Below, in pieces: positions 6,143 through 14,062 of a stretch of 18,927 nt of DNA. A program made the position numbers and the translations under genes. Positions within the stretch are counted from its first letter, which is position 1. Each line of letters opens with the position of its first letter. Origin of the DNA: an uncultured Luteimonas sp. (GTDB lineage Bacteria > Pseudomonadota > Gammaproteobacteria > Xanthomonadales > Xanthomonadaceae); the NCBI GenBank assembly GCA_938008415.1, contig CALLKI010000023.1, positions 1-18,927 on the forward strand. Direction: 5' to 3'. The notes below the pieces were generated by a model. The model was not told the origin of the DNA. It was given only the letters and a program-made list of their open reading frames with translations, and made no database searches.

Positions 6143-7437
6143 TCCTCCTGATCGCCTGCAACGCCTTCTTCGCCCTGTCGGAGATGTCGGTGGTCACGGC
6201 GCGCAAGCCGCGCCTGAAGCGGATGGCACGGGACAGCCGGGCCTCGGCCAGGGCGCTGGAACTGGCCCGCAACCCCGAGCGCTTCCTGTCCACCGTCCAG
6301 GTGGGCATCAGCCTGCTCACCATCCTCACCGGCATGCTCGGCGGCGACGCGCTGGGCGAGATGATCGGCGCCATCCTCGGCGAGCGCCTGCCCTTCCTCG
6401 GGGACTACGCCTCGACCGTGGGCAAGGTGCTGGCCGTGGGCCTGATCACCTACTTCAGCATCGTGCTCGGCGAACTGGTGCCCAAGCGCCTGGCGCTGCT
6501 GGCGCCGGAGCGGCTGGCCAGCCTGATCGCCCTGCCCATGCACTGGCTGTCACGGATCGCCTACCCGGCGGTCTGGCTGCTCAGCGTCACCGTGCGCGGC
6601 CTGCTGAAGCTGCTGCGCCTGGACCAGACCGAGGCCGGCCGGGTCACCGAGGAAGAACTCCGCCTGCTGGTGAGCGAAAGCCACGAGCAGGGCGTGATCG
6701 ACGACGACGAACTCAACATGATGAACCGGGTGATGCGGCTGGGCGACCGCACCGCCGCCAGCCTGATGACCCCGCGCGTACGCATCGCCTGGCTGGACGT
6801 GTCCGAAAGCCTCGAGGAGAACCTCGCGGTCATGCGCGAGACCCCCTTCTCGCGCTACCCCGTGTACCGCGGCAGCGACAGCGACGTGGTCGGCGTGCTC
6901 GAGGTCAAGTCGCTGGTCGACAGGCTTCACGAACCCGGGTTCGACCTGTTCAGGGACCTGCGCGAGCCGCTGTTCGTGTCCGAGTCCACCCCGGCGCTGA
7001 AGCTCCTGGAGATCCTGCGCGAGGAGCAGCAGTCGCTGGCGCTGGTGGTGGACGAATACGGTGACGTCACCGGCCTGGTCACCGTGAACGACGTGCTGGA
7101 GGCGGTGATCGGCCGCAACCAGGGCAGCGAGGGGCACGACGCGATCCCGCTCGTCACCACCCGCGAGGATGGTTCGCTGCTGGTGGACGGCGGGATCTCC
7201 GTGGAAACCACCCGTGAGCTGCTGGGCGGCGGCGCCCTGCCCGGCGAGGACGAACACGAATTCCACACCGCCGCCGGCATGGTGATCGCGCACTTCGGGC
7301 GGATCCCGGCGGTGGGCGAGCACTTCGACTGGGACGGCTGGCGGATCGAGGTGGTCGACCTGGACGGCCCGCGTGTGGACAAGCTGCTGCTGCAACGGCT
7401 GGCAAGGAAGGATGATGCCGCCGATGACGACGCCTGA
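6118..7437 (+). CDS. CorC/HlyC (CNNM) family membrane protein with DUF21, CBS pair and CorC_HlyC domains
   Basis: A 439-residue inner-membrane protein of the CNNM/CorC family. Members are linked to Mg2+ and Co2+ export; the older name hemolysin C is misleading. Domain order: DUF21 membrane domain (about 1-165, starting MFELFAVLLLLIACNAFFALSE); a tandem CBS pair (about 205-335, containing MTPR at 217-220 and DEYGDVTGLVTVNDVLEAVIG near 312-332), which in homologues binds ATP-Mg2+; and a C-terminal CorC_HlyC domain (about 345-430). The GTG start at 6118 is chosen because GGAGGA lies 7 nt upstream and the hydrophobic N-terminus begins there. The gene has a long leader with a short ORF and two possible hairpins. 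Its last codons overlap the ExoD gene, so the two are translationally coupled. The precise ion cannot be read from the sequence. Confidence 0.94.
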   Translation: MFELFAVLLLLIACNAFFALSEMSVVTARKPRLKRMARDSRASARALELARNPERFLSTVQVGISLLTILTGMLGGDALGEMIGAILGERLPFLGDYASTVGKVLAVGLITYFSIVLGELVPKRLALLAPERLASLIALPMHWLSRIAYPAVWLLSVTVRGLLKLLRLDQTEAGRVTEEELRLLVSESHEQGVIDDDELNMMNRVMRLGDRTAASLMTPRVRIAWLDVSESLEENLAVMRETPFSRYPVYRGSDSDVVGVLEVKSLVDRLHEPGFDLFRDLREPLFVSESTPALKLLEILREEQQSLALVVDEYGDVTGLVTVNDVLEAVIGRNQGSEGHDAIPLVTTREDGSLLVDGGISVETTRELLGGGALPGEDEHEFHTAAGMVIAHFGRIPAVGEHFDWDGWRIEVVDLDGPRVDKLLLQRLARKDDAADDDA

Positions 7438-8086
7438 CGGGTCCCGGCCGCGCTGGCGCCTGCGCCGCCGCGGGGACGGCGAGGCCGGCACCCGCGCGCT
7501 GCTGGACCGGCTCGCGGAAGGCGACCCCGGGGAAGTACTCCAGTTGGGCGATATCCTCGCCGGGCTCGGCCGGCAGGTGTTCGGCATGATGCTGTTCCTC
7601 GCCACCCTGCCCGCCTTCATCCCGGTGCCCGGCGTCGGCGGGGCGGTCGGCGGGCCGCTGACGGTGCTGGTCGGCGTGCAGCTGCTGCTGGGCCTGCGCA
7701 AGCCCTGGCTGCCGCGTTTCGTCGCCCGGCGCGGCCCGCGGCGCGCGACCATGCAGGCGTTCGACCGGGTCCTGGCGCCGTGGCTGTCGCGCCTGGAGCA
7801 CCTGGTGCGGCCGCGCCTGACCTTCCTGCTCGACAACCGCGCCGCAGCCATGTTCACCGGGCTGCTGCTGGTGCTGCTCGGCATCCTGCTGGCGCTGCCG
7901 ATCCCGTTCACCAACTACGTCTTCGGGGTGCTGCTGCTCGCCTACGCGCTGGCGCTGCTGGAACGCGACGGCCTGCTGATGCTGCTGAGCTGGATCGCCG
8001 GGATCGCCGCGATCGTCTTCTTCGGCGTGCTCAGCGGCGCGCTGGCCGCGGCCGCGACGAAGTGGCTCGGCCAGCTGCTGTCCTAG
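7415..8086 (+). CDS. ExoD family membrane protein (exopolysaccharide synthesis, ExoD)
   Basis: A 223-residue protein of the ExoD family, named after the Sinorhizobium protein needed for normal exopolysaccharide production and alkali tolerance; biochemical function is unknown. The first 25 residues are basic and soluble. The first hydrophobic segment holds the family-typical FGMMLFLATLPAFIPVPGVGG. Two or three further membrane segments follow (TGLLLVLLGILLALPIPFTN and YVFGVLLLAYALALLERDG). The start is ambiguous among ATGs at 7412, 7415 and 7424. AAGGA at 7404-7408 is best spaced (6 nt) for 7415. The gene overlaps the 3' end of corC by 23 bp, so it is the second gene of that operon. Its stop is 9 bp from the stop of the convergent GGDEF-EAL gene. 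Confidence 0.88.
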   Translation: MPPMTTPDGSRPRWRLRRRGDGEAGTRALLDRLAEGDPGEVLQLGDILAGLGRQVFGMMLFLATLPAFIPVPGVGGAVGGPLTVLVGVQLLLGLRKPWLPRFVARRGPRRATMQAFDRVLAPWLSRLEHLVRPRLTFLLDNRAAAMFTGLLLVLLGILLALPIPFTNYVFGVLLLAYALALLERDGLLMLLSWIAGIAAIVFFGVLSGALAAAATKWLGQLLS

Positions 8087-8098
8087 GGGCCGCCCCTA
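8084..8098. repeat. Inverted repeat spanning the two convergent stop codons
   Basis: TAGGGG-CCG-CCCCTA is a perfect 6-bp inverted repeat. Its two ends are the TAG stop of the ExoD gene on the plus strand and the TAG stop of the GGDEF-EAL gene on the minus strand. It could fold on either transcript, but there is no T-tract. Confidence 0.6.
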
Positions 8099-10225
8099 CA
8101 CCAGCAGGCTGGCGAAGTCGCGCGCGGCCATCGGGTGACCGAGCCAGAAGCCCTGCGCCAGGTCGCAGCCGCGCTCGCGCAGGATCGTGTACTGGCCTTC
8201 CTTCTCCACGCCCTCCGCGACCACCTCGATGCCCAGCGAATGGGCCATCGCGATGATCGCGGTGGTCAGCGCCAGGTCGTCCGGGTCGCGCAGCACGTCG
8301 GCGACGAAGCTGCGGTCGATCTTGACGCCGTCCACCGGCACGCGGCGCAGGTGGCTCAGGCCGGAGAAGCCGGTGCCGAAGTCGTCCAGCCAGACCTTGA
8401 CCCCGGCCTCGCGCAGCCGCGACAGCAACGCGCTCACCCGCGCCTCGTCGCCGATCACCGCGGTCTCGGTCAGCTCGATGTGCAGGTGCTGGGGCGCAAG
8501 TCCGGTCTCGCGCAGCACCGACTCCACCTGCGCCGACAGATCACCCGCGCGCAGCTGCCGGGGCGAGACGTTGACCGCGACGAACAGGTCACGCGCCGCC
8601 GGGAAGTCGCGCTGCCAGCGGCGCAGGTCGAAGCAGGCCGCGCGCAGCACCTGCGGGCCGATGGTCTCGATCAGGCCGCTCTGCTCGGCCACGTCGATGA
8701 ACAACGACGGCGACACGTAGCCCTGCTGGGGATGGTTCCAGCGCAGCAGCGCCTCGGCGCCTGCGAGCTTGCCGTCGGAAAGGCGGAACACGGGCTGGTA
8801 GGCCAGGCTGAGCTCGCCGCGTTCCCAGGCGCCACGCAGGTCCTGCTCCATCCGCACCCGGCGCTCCACCGCCTGGTCCATCGCCCGGCTGTAGAAGCGG
8901 TAGCAGTTCTTGCCGGCCACCTTCGCCTGGTACATGGCGATGTCGCCGTTCTTCATCAGCGCCGAGGCGTTCGAGGCGTCGTCGGGGGACAGGGTGATGC
9001 CGATCGAGATGCCGAGGAACACGTGGCGGCCGTGCACCATGATCGGCCGCCCGAGCTCCTCGACCAGCGCGGCCGCGAGCTCCGCCGCCGCGTCGCGCAT
9101 GCCGGTGCCGTCCTCCGGCGCCTCCAGCAGGATCACGAACTCGTCGCCGCCGAACCGGGCCAGCACCGTGTCCTTGCCGACGTGGCGGTCGAGCACGTCG
9201 CGCATGCGCGCGGCGAACTGCATCAGCACCTCGTCGCCGGCGTCGTGGCCGATGGTGTCGTTGACCCGCTTGAAGTCGTCGATGTCGGCGAACAGCAGCG
9301 CCAGCTGCCGCGCCGCGCCGCTGGCCTCGAACAGCCGCTGGTCCAGGGTCTCGCGGAAGGACAGCCGGTTGGCCAGCCCGGTCAGGGTGTCGGTGTAGGC
9401 CATGCGCCGCACCTCGCGGCTGTGCCGCGCGATGCTGTCGCGCATGTGCGCGAAGGAGCGGACCAGGTCGCCGATCTCGTCGCGCCGGCCGCTGGCGGGG
9501 ACGTCGGCCTCGTAGTCGCCGGCCTCGATCCTGCGCGCCGCGTCCGCGAGCGCGCGGATCGGCCCGACCACGGACCGCTGCAGGTACATCGCCAGAACCG
9601 CGACCATGCCGGCCATCAGCGCCAGCAGCGTCCCGACCCAGACCTTGTGGCGCCGGCTGACGTCGTCGAGGCGTTCGCCGAGCACCGTGCCGATGCGGTC
9701 CTCGTCCGCCTTCACGGTGGCCAGCGAATAACCGACCCGGAACCCGCCCAGCCGCTCGTCGCCGATCCGGATCGGGACCGAGATGTCGAGCAGGCCCTCG
9801 TCGGTCTGCACGTGCACGTCGTTGGCCTGCAGCACCTCGTAGGCCAGCGGGTCGTTCATCGGCTGGCCGTAGGTGGCGATGTCGCGGCTGCCATCGTGGA
9901 CCACCCGCCCCTCGGCGTCGTAGACGATGGCGTACGCCACGTCCGGCTGGCGCAGGTGGTTGCGCACGATGCCGCCGATCGCCTCCAGGTCGAAGTAGTA
10001 CAGCGGGTTGACCAGGATGTCGGCCGCCTGCATCACCGAGCTGCGCCCGTGGGACTGCAGGCGCCTGAAGGCCAGCTCGTGCATGGACTCGCGGCTGAGC
10101 ACCTGCACCTCGCGGTGGGTGGCATCCTCGCGCCGCAGCAGGGACACGCTGATCGCCAGCAACACCAGGACCACGACCCCGGCCAGCAGCGCGAACTTCG
10201 CCCGTAGCCCGTAGCGCAGGTTCAT
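8096..10225 (-). CDS. Membrane GGDEF-EAL protein (c-di-GMP cyclase/phosphodiesterase) with periplasmic sensor and HAMP
   Basis: A 709-residue inner-membrane signalling protein. Order: membrane segment 11-30, periplasmic domain about 31-195, membrane segment 196-215, HAMP about 216-268, GGDEF about 275-440, EAL about 455-709. The GGDEF active site is intact (FGGDEF, 358-363). The RxxD inhibitory site upstream is lost, reading GKDT. The EAL domain keeps the expected catalytic residues: E491, N552, E584, D614/D615, K635, E671 and Q691. So both synthesis and breakdown of cyclic di-GMP are possible, and direction is not decidable from sequence. The start ATG overlaps the TGA of the upstream binding-protein gene (ATGA, 10222-10225). 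This tight coupling suggests the binding protein presents a ligand to the periplasmic domain, as NspS does for MbaA in Vibrio cholerae. Confidence 0.95.
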   Translation of the reverse strand: MNLRYGLRAKFALLAGVVVLVLLAISVSLLRREDATHREVQVLSRESMHELAFRRLQSHGRSSVMQAADILVNPLYYFDLEAIGGIVRNHLRQPDVAYAIVYDAEGRVVHDGSRDIATYGQPMNDPLAYEVLQANDVHVQTDEGLLDISVPIRIGDERLGGFRVGYSLATVKADEDRIGTVLGERLDDVSRRHKVWVGTLLALMAGMVAVLAMYLQRSVVGPIRALADAARRIEAGDYEADVPASGRRDEIGDLVRSFAHMRDSIARHSREVRRMAYTDTLTGLANRLSFRETLDQRLFEASGAARQLALLFADIDDFKRVNDTIGHDAGDEVLMQFAARMRDVLDRHVGKDTVLARFGGDEFVILLEAPEDGTGMRDAAAELAAALVEELGRPIMVHGRHVFLGISIGITLSPDDASNASALMKNGDIAMYQAKVAGKNCYRFYSRAMDQAVERRVRMEQDLRGAWERGELSLAYQPVFRLSDGKLAGAEALLRWNHPQQGYVSPSLFIDVAEQSGLIETIGPQVLRAACFDLRRWQRDFPAARDLFVAVNVSPRQLRAGDLSAQVESVLRETGLAPQHLHIELTETAVIGDEARVSALLSRLREAGVKVWLDDFGTGFSGLSHLRRVPVDGVKIDRSFVADVLRDPDDLALTTAIIAMAHSLGIEVVAEGVEKEGQYTILRERGCDLAQGFWLGHPMAARDFASLLV

Positions 10226-11214
10226 TCCAGCTCCGCCACGACCTGCATCACGCCCCTGCGCAGCTGCTCCAGCGAATGCGCGCTGTCACCGTCCAGGGGC
10301 AGGAACCGCGTGGTCCTGAAGAAACTGAGCAAGGCCTCGCGCCCGTCGGGATCCTCCGCCGCCTGGAGCAGCACCTCGCGCAGGCGCTGCTTGACCCTGG
10401 GATCGAGGTCCTTCCGCACCAGCTCCAGCGCCCGCGGATAGGGCGGCGACTCCCGGATCACGACCAGGTCGCGCCTGTACGACCCGGGCACCTTGCGCTC
10501 GTCCTGCCAGTCGAGGTTGCTCATCGCGCCCGCGTCGACCAGCCGCTTGTGCACCCAGGACGAGATGTTCAGCCCGGAGCGCGCGAACACGTATCCGACC
10601 GAATCGGACGCCGGGCGGTCCATCGGCGACAGCAGGATCTCCATCGACAGGCCGAGCCCCAGCAGTTCCGTGGCCGGCACGTAGTAGGCGCTGGTCGAGG
10701 AGCGGTTCTGGAAGGCGATGCTGCGGCCGCGCAGGTCGGCCAGCGAGGTGATGCCGCTGTCGCGGTGCACGAGGTAGACCGTGTGGTAGGAGCTGACCCC
10801 GTCACGCTCGGTCAGCAGCAGCGGTTCGGCCCCGGCGCGCTGCTGCAGCAGCACGGCCGCGGCCGTGGTCTCGGTCACCCAGTCCACGCGGCCGCGGCGC
10901 AGGTAGCTCGTCATCTGCTGGGCGTCCCGCGCCATCAGGATCCGCCCCTCGCGGATGCCGACGTCGGCCAGCCGCGGCACCACGTAGTCGAGCAGCGGCT
11001 TGAGCTGTTCGTAATGTTCCTTCGGGTCGTCGCTGATCCGCCCGAGGACGAGGACCTGGCCATCGGCAGCCCTGGCCTGCATGGGCGTCATCCAGCAGCA
11101 CGCCAGGATGGCGAGGGCGGCGTGGATGCAGGCAAGGATCGCTCTCAAGCTGGAGGGCCGGGTCGTGGTCACGGACGGGGCGAGACTAGCCGAAATATCA
11201 GCTTCCCGGAACAT
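10222..11214 (-). CDS. Periplasmic substrate-binding protein, PhnD-like (phosphate/phosphonate type)
   Basis: A 330-residue exported protein resembling the PhnD/SsuA/transferrin class of periplasmic binding proteins. The hydrophobic core of the signal peptide spans about 24-40, with cleavage predicted near ARA-A at about 48-50. The mature protein begins DGQVLVLGRISDDPKEHYEQL. The ligand-loop motif SSTSAYYVP (172-180) corresponds to the STSGYLVP-like signature of PhnD. The ATG at 11214 has GGA 7 nt upstream, but gives a long n-region of about 23 residues; GTG at 11172 or TTG at 11148 are alternative starts. No ABC permease or ATPase gene is nearby. It lies 20 bp after trmJ and overlaps the GGDEF-EAL start by 4 bp. 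This context suggests a sensor subunit, not a transporter part. The ligand is unknown. Confidence 0.85.
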   Translation of the reverse strand: MFREADISASLAPSVTTTRPSSLRAILACIHAALAILACCWMTPMQARAADGQVLVLGRISDDPKEHYEQLKPLLDYVVPRLADVGIREGRILMARDAQQMTSYLRRGRVDWVTETTAAAVLLQQRAGAEPLLLTERDGVSSYHTVYLVHRDSGITSLADLRGRSIAFQNRSSTSAYYVPATELLGLGLSMEILLSPMDRPASDSVGYVFARSGLNISSWVHKRLVDAGAMSNLDWQDERKVPGSYRRDLVVIRESPPYPRALELVRKDLDPRVKQRLREVLLQAAEDPDGREALLSFFRTTRFLPLDGDSAHSLEQLRRGVMQVVAELE

Positions 11215-11234
11215 GCGCGTTTCCAGACCGGGAA

Positions 11235-12041
11235 TCAGGTTTCCCTTTCCCCGCCACCGACGGTGCCCCCGTCGCCCGCCTGCCCCGCCAGGCGCGCCAC
11301 GCGCTGCATGTCGGCAAGCACTCCCCGCAGCAGCCTGACCTCGCGCGTGTCGGGCGAGGCCCGCAGGAACACCCGCCGCAGCTTGTGCATGGCCACTTCC
11401 GGGGCACGCCCCTTGTGGAAGTCGATGGCGTCCAGGACCTCGGCCAGCTGGCCGAAGAACCCTTCCATCTCGGCGTGGCTGGCCGGCAGGTCGTCCGGCG
11501 GAGCCGGCCGCTCCCCGGTGGATGCCTCCCCGCCGGCCAGGAACGTCATGCGCAGCTCGTAGGCCAGCACCTGCACCGCCGCGGCGAGGTTGAGCGAGCT
11601 GTAGCCCGGATTCGCGGGGATGGTCACCGCGGCATGGCACAGCTGCAGCTCGCCGTTCTCCAGCCCGGTACGCTCGCGGCCGAAGACCACCGCCACCTCG
11701 ACCCCGCGCCGGGCTTCGCCGACGAGGCGCAGGGCGGCATCGCGCGGCCCGTGTTCGTCCATCGCGATCCGGCGCGGCCGCGCCGTGCAGCCCACCACCA
11801 GGCCGCAATCGGCCACGGCACCGGCCAGCGAGCCGTGGACCTCGGCGGTCTCCAGCAGGTCGCGCGCGCCCGCGGCCAGGGCGTCGGCCTCCGGGTGCGG
11901 GAAATGGCGGGGCGCCACCAGCACCAGCCGGTGCAGCCCCATGGTCTTCATGGCGCGGGCCGCCGAGCCGATGTTGCCCGGGTGCTGCGTGCCGACCAGC
12001 ACCACGCGGATCCGGCCGGCGACGGGGAAGGTCGGGTCCAT
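11235..12041 (-). CDS. trmJ: tRNA (cytidine/uridine-2'-O-)-methyltransferase TrmJ
   Basis: A 268-residue SPOUT-class methyltransferase that modifies the 2'-OH of nucleotide 32 in the anticodon loop of several tRNAs, using S-adenosylmethionine. The three knot motifs are clear: VGTQHPGNIGSAARAMKTMG (16-35, catalytic-region N23), VVFGRERTGLENGEL (118-132) and IPANPGYSSLNLAAAVQVLAYEL beginning at 141. A C-terminal helical extension follows (EGFFGQLAEVLDAIDFHKGR and onward), as in other TrmJ proteins. The ATG at 12041 begins MDPTFPVAGRIRVVLVGT; no strong Shine-Dalgarno is seen and the predicted leader is short. The gene is divergent from suhB, with overlapping promoter-like elements between them. 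It is followed at 20 bp by the binding-protein gene. Confidence 0.94.
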   Translation of the reverse strand: MDPTFPVAGRIRVVLVGTQHPGNIGSAARAMKTMGLHRLVLVAPRHFPHPEADALAAGARDLLETAEVHGSLAGAVADCGLVVGCTARPRRIAMDEHGPRDAALRLVGEARRGVEVAVVFGRERTGLENGELQLCHAAVTIPANPGYSSLNLAAAVQVLAYELRMTFLAGGEASTGERPAPPDDLPASHAEMEGFFGQLAEVLDAIDFHKGRAPEVAMHKLRRVFLRASPDTREVRLLRGVLADMQRVARLAGQAGDGGTVGGGERET

Positions 12042-12049
12042 GCCCACGA

Positions 12050-12063
12050 TGTTAAACTGTATA
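12050..12063. promoter_or_regulatory. Overlapping divergent promoter elements between trmJ and suhB
   Basis: On the plus strand TGTTAAACT (12050-12058) resembles an extended -10 for suhB. On the minus strand TATACA (12058-12063) resembles a -10 for trmJ. The AT-rich patch is conspicuous in GC-rich surroundings and is the only promoter-like DNA in the 87-bp gap. Confidence 0.4.
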
Positions 12064-12128
12064 GCCGGCCATCGCGCCGGACCGTTCTTTTCCCTGCCGA
12101 CCTTCGCCAGCGCCCGGAGACCGACGCG

Positions 12129-12962
12129 ATGCTCCAACCTGCCGTCAATGTCATGGTCAAGGCAGCCCGCGCCGGCGGCAATGTCCTGCTCCGCCACATG
12201 ACCCGGCTCGAGGCGCTGAACGTGGTCGAGAAGGGCCGCCAGGACTACGCCAGCGAGGTCGACGCCCTGGCCGAGGAGGCCATCATCCGCGAGCTGCACC
12301 GCGCCAACCCCGACTACGCCATCCTCGGCGAGGAAGGCGGCGCGAGGAAGGGCCGGCGCGGCGCCAGCCGCTACACCTGGGTGATCGATCCGCTCGACGG
12401 CACCAGCAACTACCTGCGCGGCCTGCCCCACTGGTGCGTCTCGATCGCGCTGTGCGAAGGCCCCGAGCCGGTCCACGGCGTGGTCTTCGACCCGCTGCGC
12501 AACGAGCTGTTCATCGCCAGCCGCGGCTCCGGGGCCGTGCTCAACGGCAAGCGCATCCGGGTGGCCGAGCGCAAAGACCTGGAGGGCGCGGTCATCGTCA
12601 CCGGCTTCCCGCCGCGCGAGCGCAAGCGCGCCGACGCCCAGCTCGAATGCGTCCGCCAGCTGCTCGTGTCCGCCGAGGACATCCGCCGCACCGGCTCGGC
12701 CGCGCTCGACCTGGCCTGGGTCGCCGCCGGGCGCGTGGACGCCTACTTCGAGGCCGGCGTGCAGGCCTGGGACGTCGCGGCCGGCGCACTGATGGTGCGC
12801 GAGGCCGGCGGCCGGGTGTGCGACTTCCGCGGCGCCCCGATGGGCCCGCTCAATGTCGCCGGCGCCGCCCAGGGCCGGCAGCTGGTCGCCGGCAACGTCA
12901 GGATCGTGGACCCGCTGCTGCGGACGATCGCCGGTTCCGGGTACCTGAAGGCGTTCGACTGA
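12129..12962 (+). CDS. suhB: Inositol-1-monophosphatase family protein SuhB
   Basis: A 277-residue member of the inositol monophosphatase family, a Mg2+-dependent phosphatase. In E. coli SuhB also joins the ribosomal RNA antitermination complex. Metal-binding motifs are intact: GEEGG (67-71), WVIDPLDGTSNY (84-95, with D87 and D90) and AWDVAAGA (213-220, with D215). The ATG at 12129 is chosen because GGAGA at 12116-12120 lies 8 nt upstream and MLQPAVNVMVKAARAGG is the usual SuhB start. The gene stands alone on the plus strand, divergent from trmJ and convergent with secF. Whether it is an inositol phosphatase, an rRNA-processing factor, or both cannot be decided here. Confidence 0.95.
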   Translation: MLQPAVNVMVKAARAGGNVLLRHMTRLEALNVVEKGRQDYASEVDALAEEAIIRELHRANPDYAILGEEGGARKGRRGASRYTWVIDPLDGTSNYLRGLPHWCVSIALCEGPEPVHGVVFDPLRNELFIASRGSGAVLNGKRIRVAERKDLEGAVIVTGFPPRERKRADAQLECVRQLLVSAEDIRRTGSAALDLAWVAAGRVDAYFEAGVQAWDVAAGALMVREAGGRVCDFRGAPMGPLNVAGAAQGRQLVAGNVRIVDPLLRTIAGSGYLKAFD

Positions 12963-12991
12963 ACGCGGCATCCCCTGGTGCCCCGCCGCTT

Positions 12992-13009
12992 CCCCGCGTT
13001 GCGGGGGAA
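12992..13009 (+). repeat. Small GC-rich hairpin after suhB, possibly a degenerate REP-type repeat
   Basis: CCCCGC-GTT-GCGGGG forms a 6-bp stem extended by TT/GAA around it. It resembles the C-run/TTGCGGGG repeats at the right edge of the window. No T-tract follows on the plus strand, so it is a weak terminator for suhB at best. Confidence 0.35.
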
Positions 13010-13013
13010 CGGG

Positions 13014-13049
13014 AAAAACAGACGGGGCCGCGCGATGCGCGGCCCCGTC
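13014..13049 (-). terminator. Rho-independent terminator of the secDF operon
   Basis: A perfect 13-bp stem (13021-13033 with 13037-13049, 3-nt loop) is followed on the minus strand by TGTTTTT. It lies about 29 bp after the secF stop codon. The T-tract is on the minus-strand side only, so it serves secF and not suhB. Confidence 0.88.
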
Positions 13050-13077
13050 CACATCCGGACGCGTGTTCCCCGGCTCC

Positions 13078-14043
13078 TCAGGGGCGGCGCGCCAGCGCCT
13101 CCTCGTCGCGCGCCTTGGGCATCAGGTCCTGCTTGCTGACCTTCAGCGGCCCGATGGTCAGCAGCGGGCAGGCCACCAGGATCGACGAGGCCGTGCCGAT
13201 CACGATGCCGATCATCATCGCCTCGGACATGCCCTCCAGCGAGCCACCGCCATACACGTAGATCGCCAGCGCGCTCAGGAACGCCGCCACCGAAGTGATG
13301 ATGGTGCGCGAGAGCGTCTGGTTGATCGACACGTTCAGGATCTCGACCGGGCCGGCGCGCATGCTGCGGAAGTTCTCGCGGACGCGGTCGAACACCACGA
13401 TGGTGTCGTTGATCGAGAAGCCCATCACCGTCAGCAGGCCGGCGAGCATGGTCAGGTCGAACTCGCGCCAGGCGAACGAGAACCAGCCGGCGACGATGAT
13501 CACGTCGCCCAGGGTGGTCAGGATCGCGGCGATCGCGAACTTGCGCTGGAAGCGCATCGCGATGTACAGCAGGAAGCCGAGCAGCACGAACACCACGGCA
13601 TAGATGCCGTTGCGCGCCAGGTCGCGGCCGACCTGCGGGCCGACGTAGGAGCGGCCCTTGATCGTCGCCTTGTTGTCGGGCGTCGAAGCCGCCGCCAGCA
13701 CCTCGTCGGCGGTGCGGTTGATCGACTCGGCGTCGCTGCCGCCGTCCTTCGGCTGCAGGCGGATCATCAGGTCCGCACCGGTGCCCATGGTCTGCACCTG
13801 CGCGCCGGGGTAGCCCGCCGCCTCGAGCCGCTCGCGCACGGCGTCGATGTCGGCCGGCTTCTCGAACACCAGCTCGACCGAGGTGCCGCCGGTGAAGTCG
13901 AGCGCGTAGTTGAAACCCTTGGTCGCGATCAACCCGACCGACGCCAGCATCAGCACCGCCATGAAGCCGACGGTCAGCATCCGCCAGCGCATGAAGTCAA
14001 TGCGCGTGTTGTTCGGGATCAGGTGCAGGGGGAAAAGTGCCAT
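13078..14043 (-). CDS. secF: Protein translocase subunit SecF
   Basis: A 321-residue inner-membrane protein. SecF forms a complex with SecD (and YajC) that uses the proton motive force to help pull proteins through the SecYEG channel on the periplasmic side. Visible features: a first membrane segment (MLTVGFMAVLMLASVGLIATKGFNYALDFTGGTSVEL, where LDFTGG is the family signature), a periplasmic domain, and five C-terminal membrane segments. The fourth-segment motif VMGFSINDTIVVFDRVREN is conserved. Length is normal. The start at 14043 has GGGAGA about 9 nt upstream. It follows secD by 19 bp and is the last gene before a strong terminator. Confidence 0.97.
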   Translation of the reverse strand: MALFPLHLIPNNTRIDFMRWRMLTVGFMAVLMLASVGLIATKGFNYALDFTGGTSVELVFEKPADIDAVRERLEAAGYPGAQVQTMGTGADLMIRLQPKDGGSDAESINRTADEVLAAASTPDNKATIKGRSYVGPQVGRDLARNGIYAVVFVLLGFLLYIAMRFQRKFAIAAILTTLGDVIIVAGWFSFAWREFDLTMLAGLLTVMGFSINDTIVVFDRVRENFRSMRAGPVEILNVSINQTLSRTIITSVAAFLSALAIYVYGGGSLEGMSEAMMIGIVIGTASSILVACPLLTIGPLKVSKQDLMPKARDEEALARRP

Positions 14044-14062
14044 GGTCCAGGTCTCCCGGCGG

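Noticed and set aside
4157..6151. 664-codon plus-strand ORF running across pit, DUF47 and the corC promoter region
   Set aside because: It crosses several genes and a promoter region and has shadow-like composition.
6118..7437. Calling the CorC protein a hemolysin toxin
   Set aside because: The HlyC label is historical; DUF21, CBS and CorC_HlyC domains indicate an ion-transport-related membrane protein.
8135..10207. 690-codon plus-strand ORF opposite the GGDEF-EAL gene
   Set aside because: Low-complexity His/Arg/Ala/Gln composition; the minus-strand frame has full catalytic motifs over the same span.
10222..11808. Longer version of the binding protein with an N-terminal extension of about 200 residues
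   Set aside because: The extension lies inside trmJ in another frame and is Arg/Gly/Ala-rich; the signal peptide supports a start near 11214.
13021..13049. The 13-bp hairpin as the suhB terminator
   Set aside because: The T-tract is on the minus-strand exit side, so it fits secF; the plus side has no T-run.
11235..13052. Long in-frame extension upstream of trmJ
   Set aside because: The extra part is antisense to suhB; TrmJ normally begins just before VVLVGTQHPGNIG.
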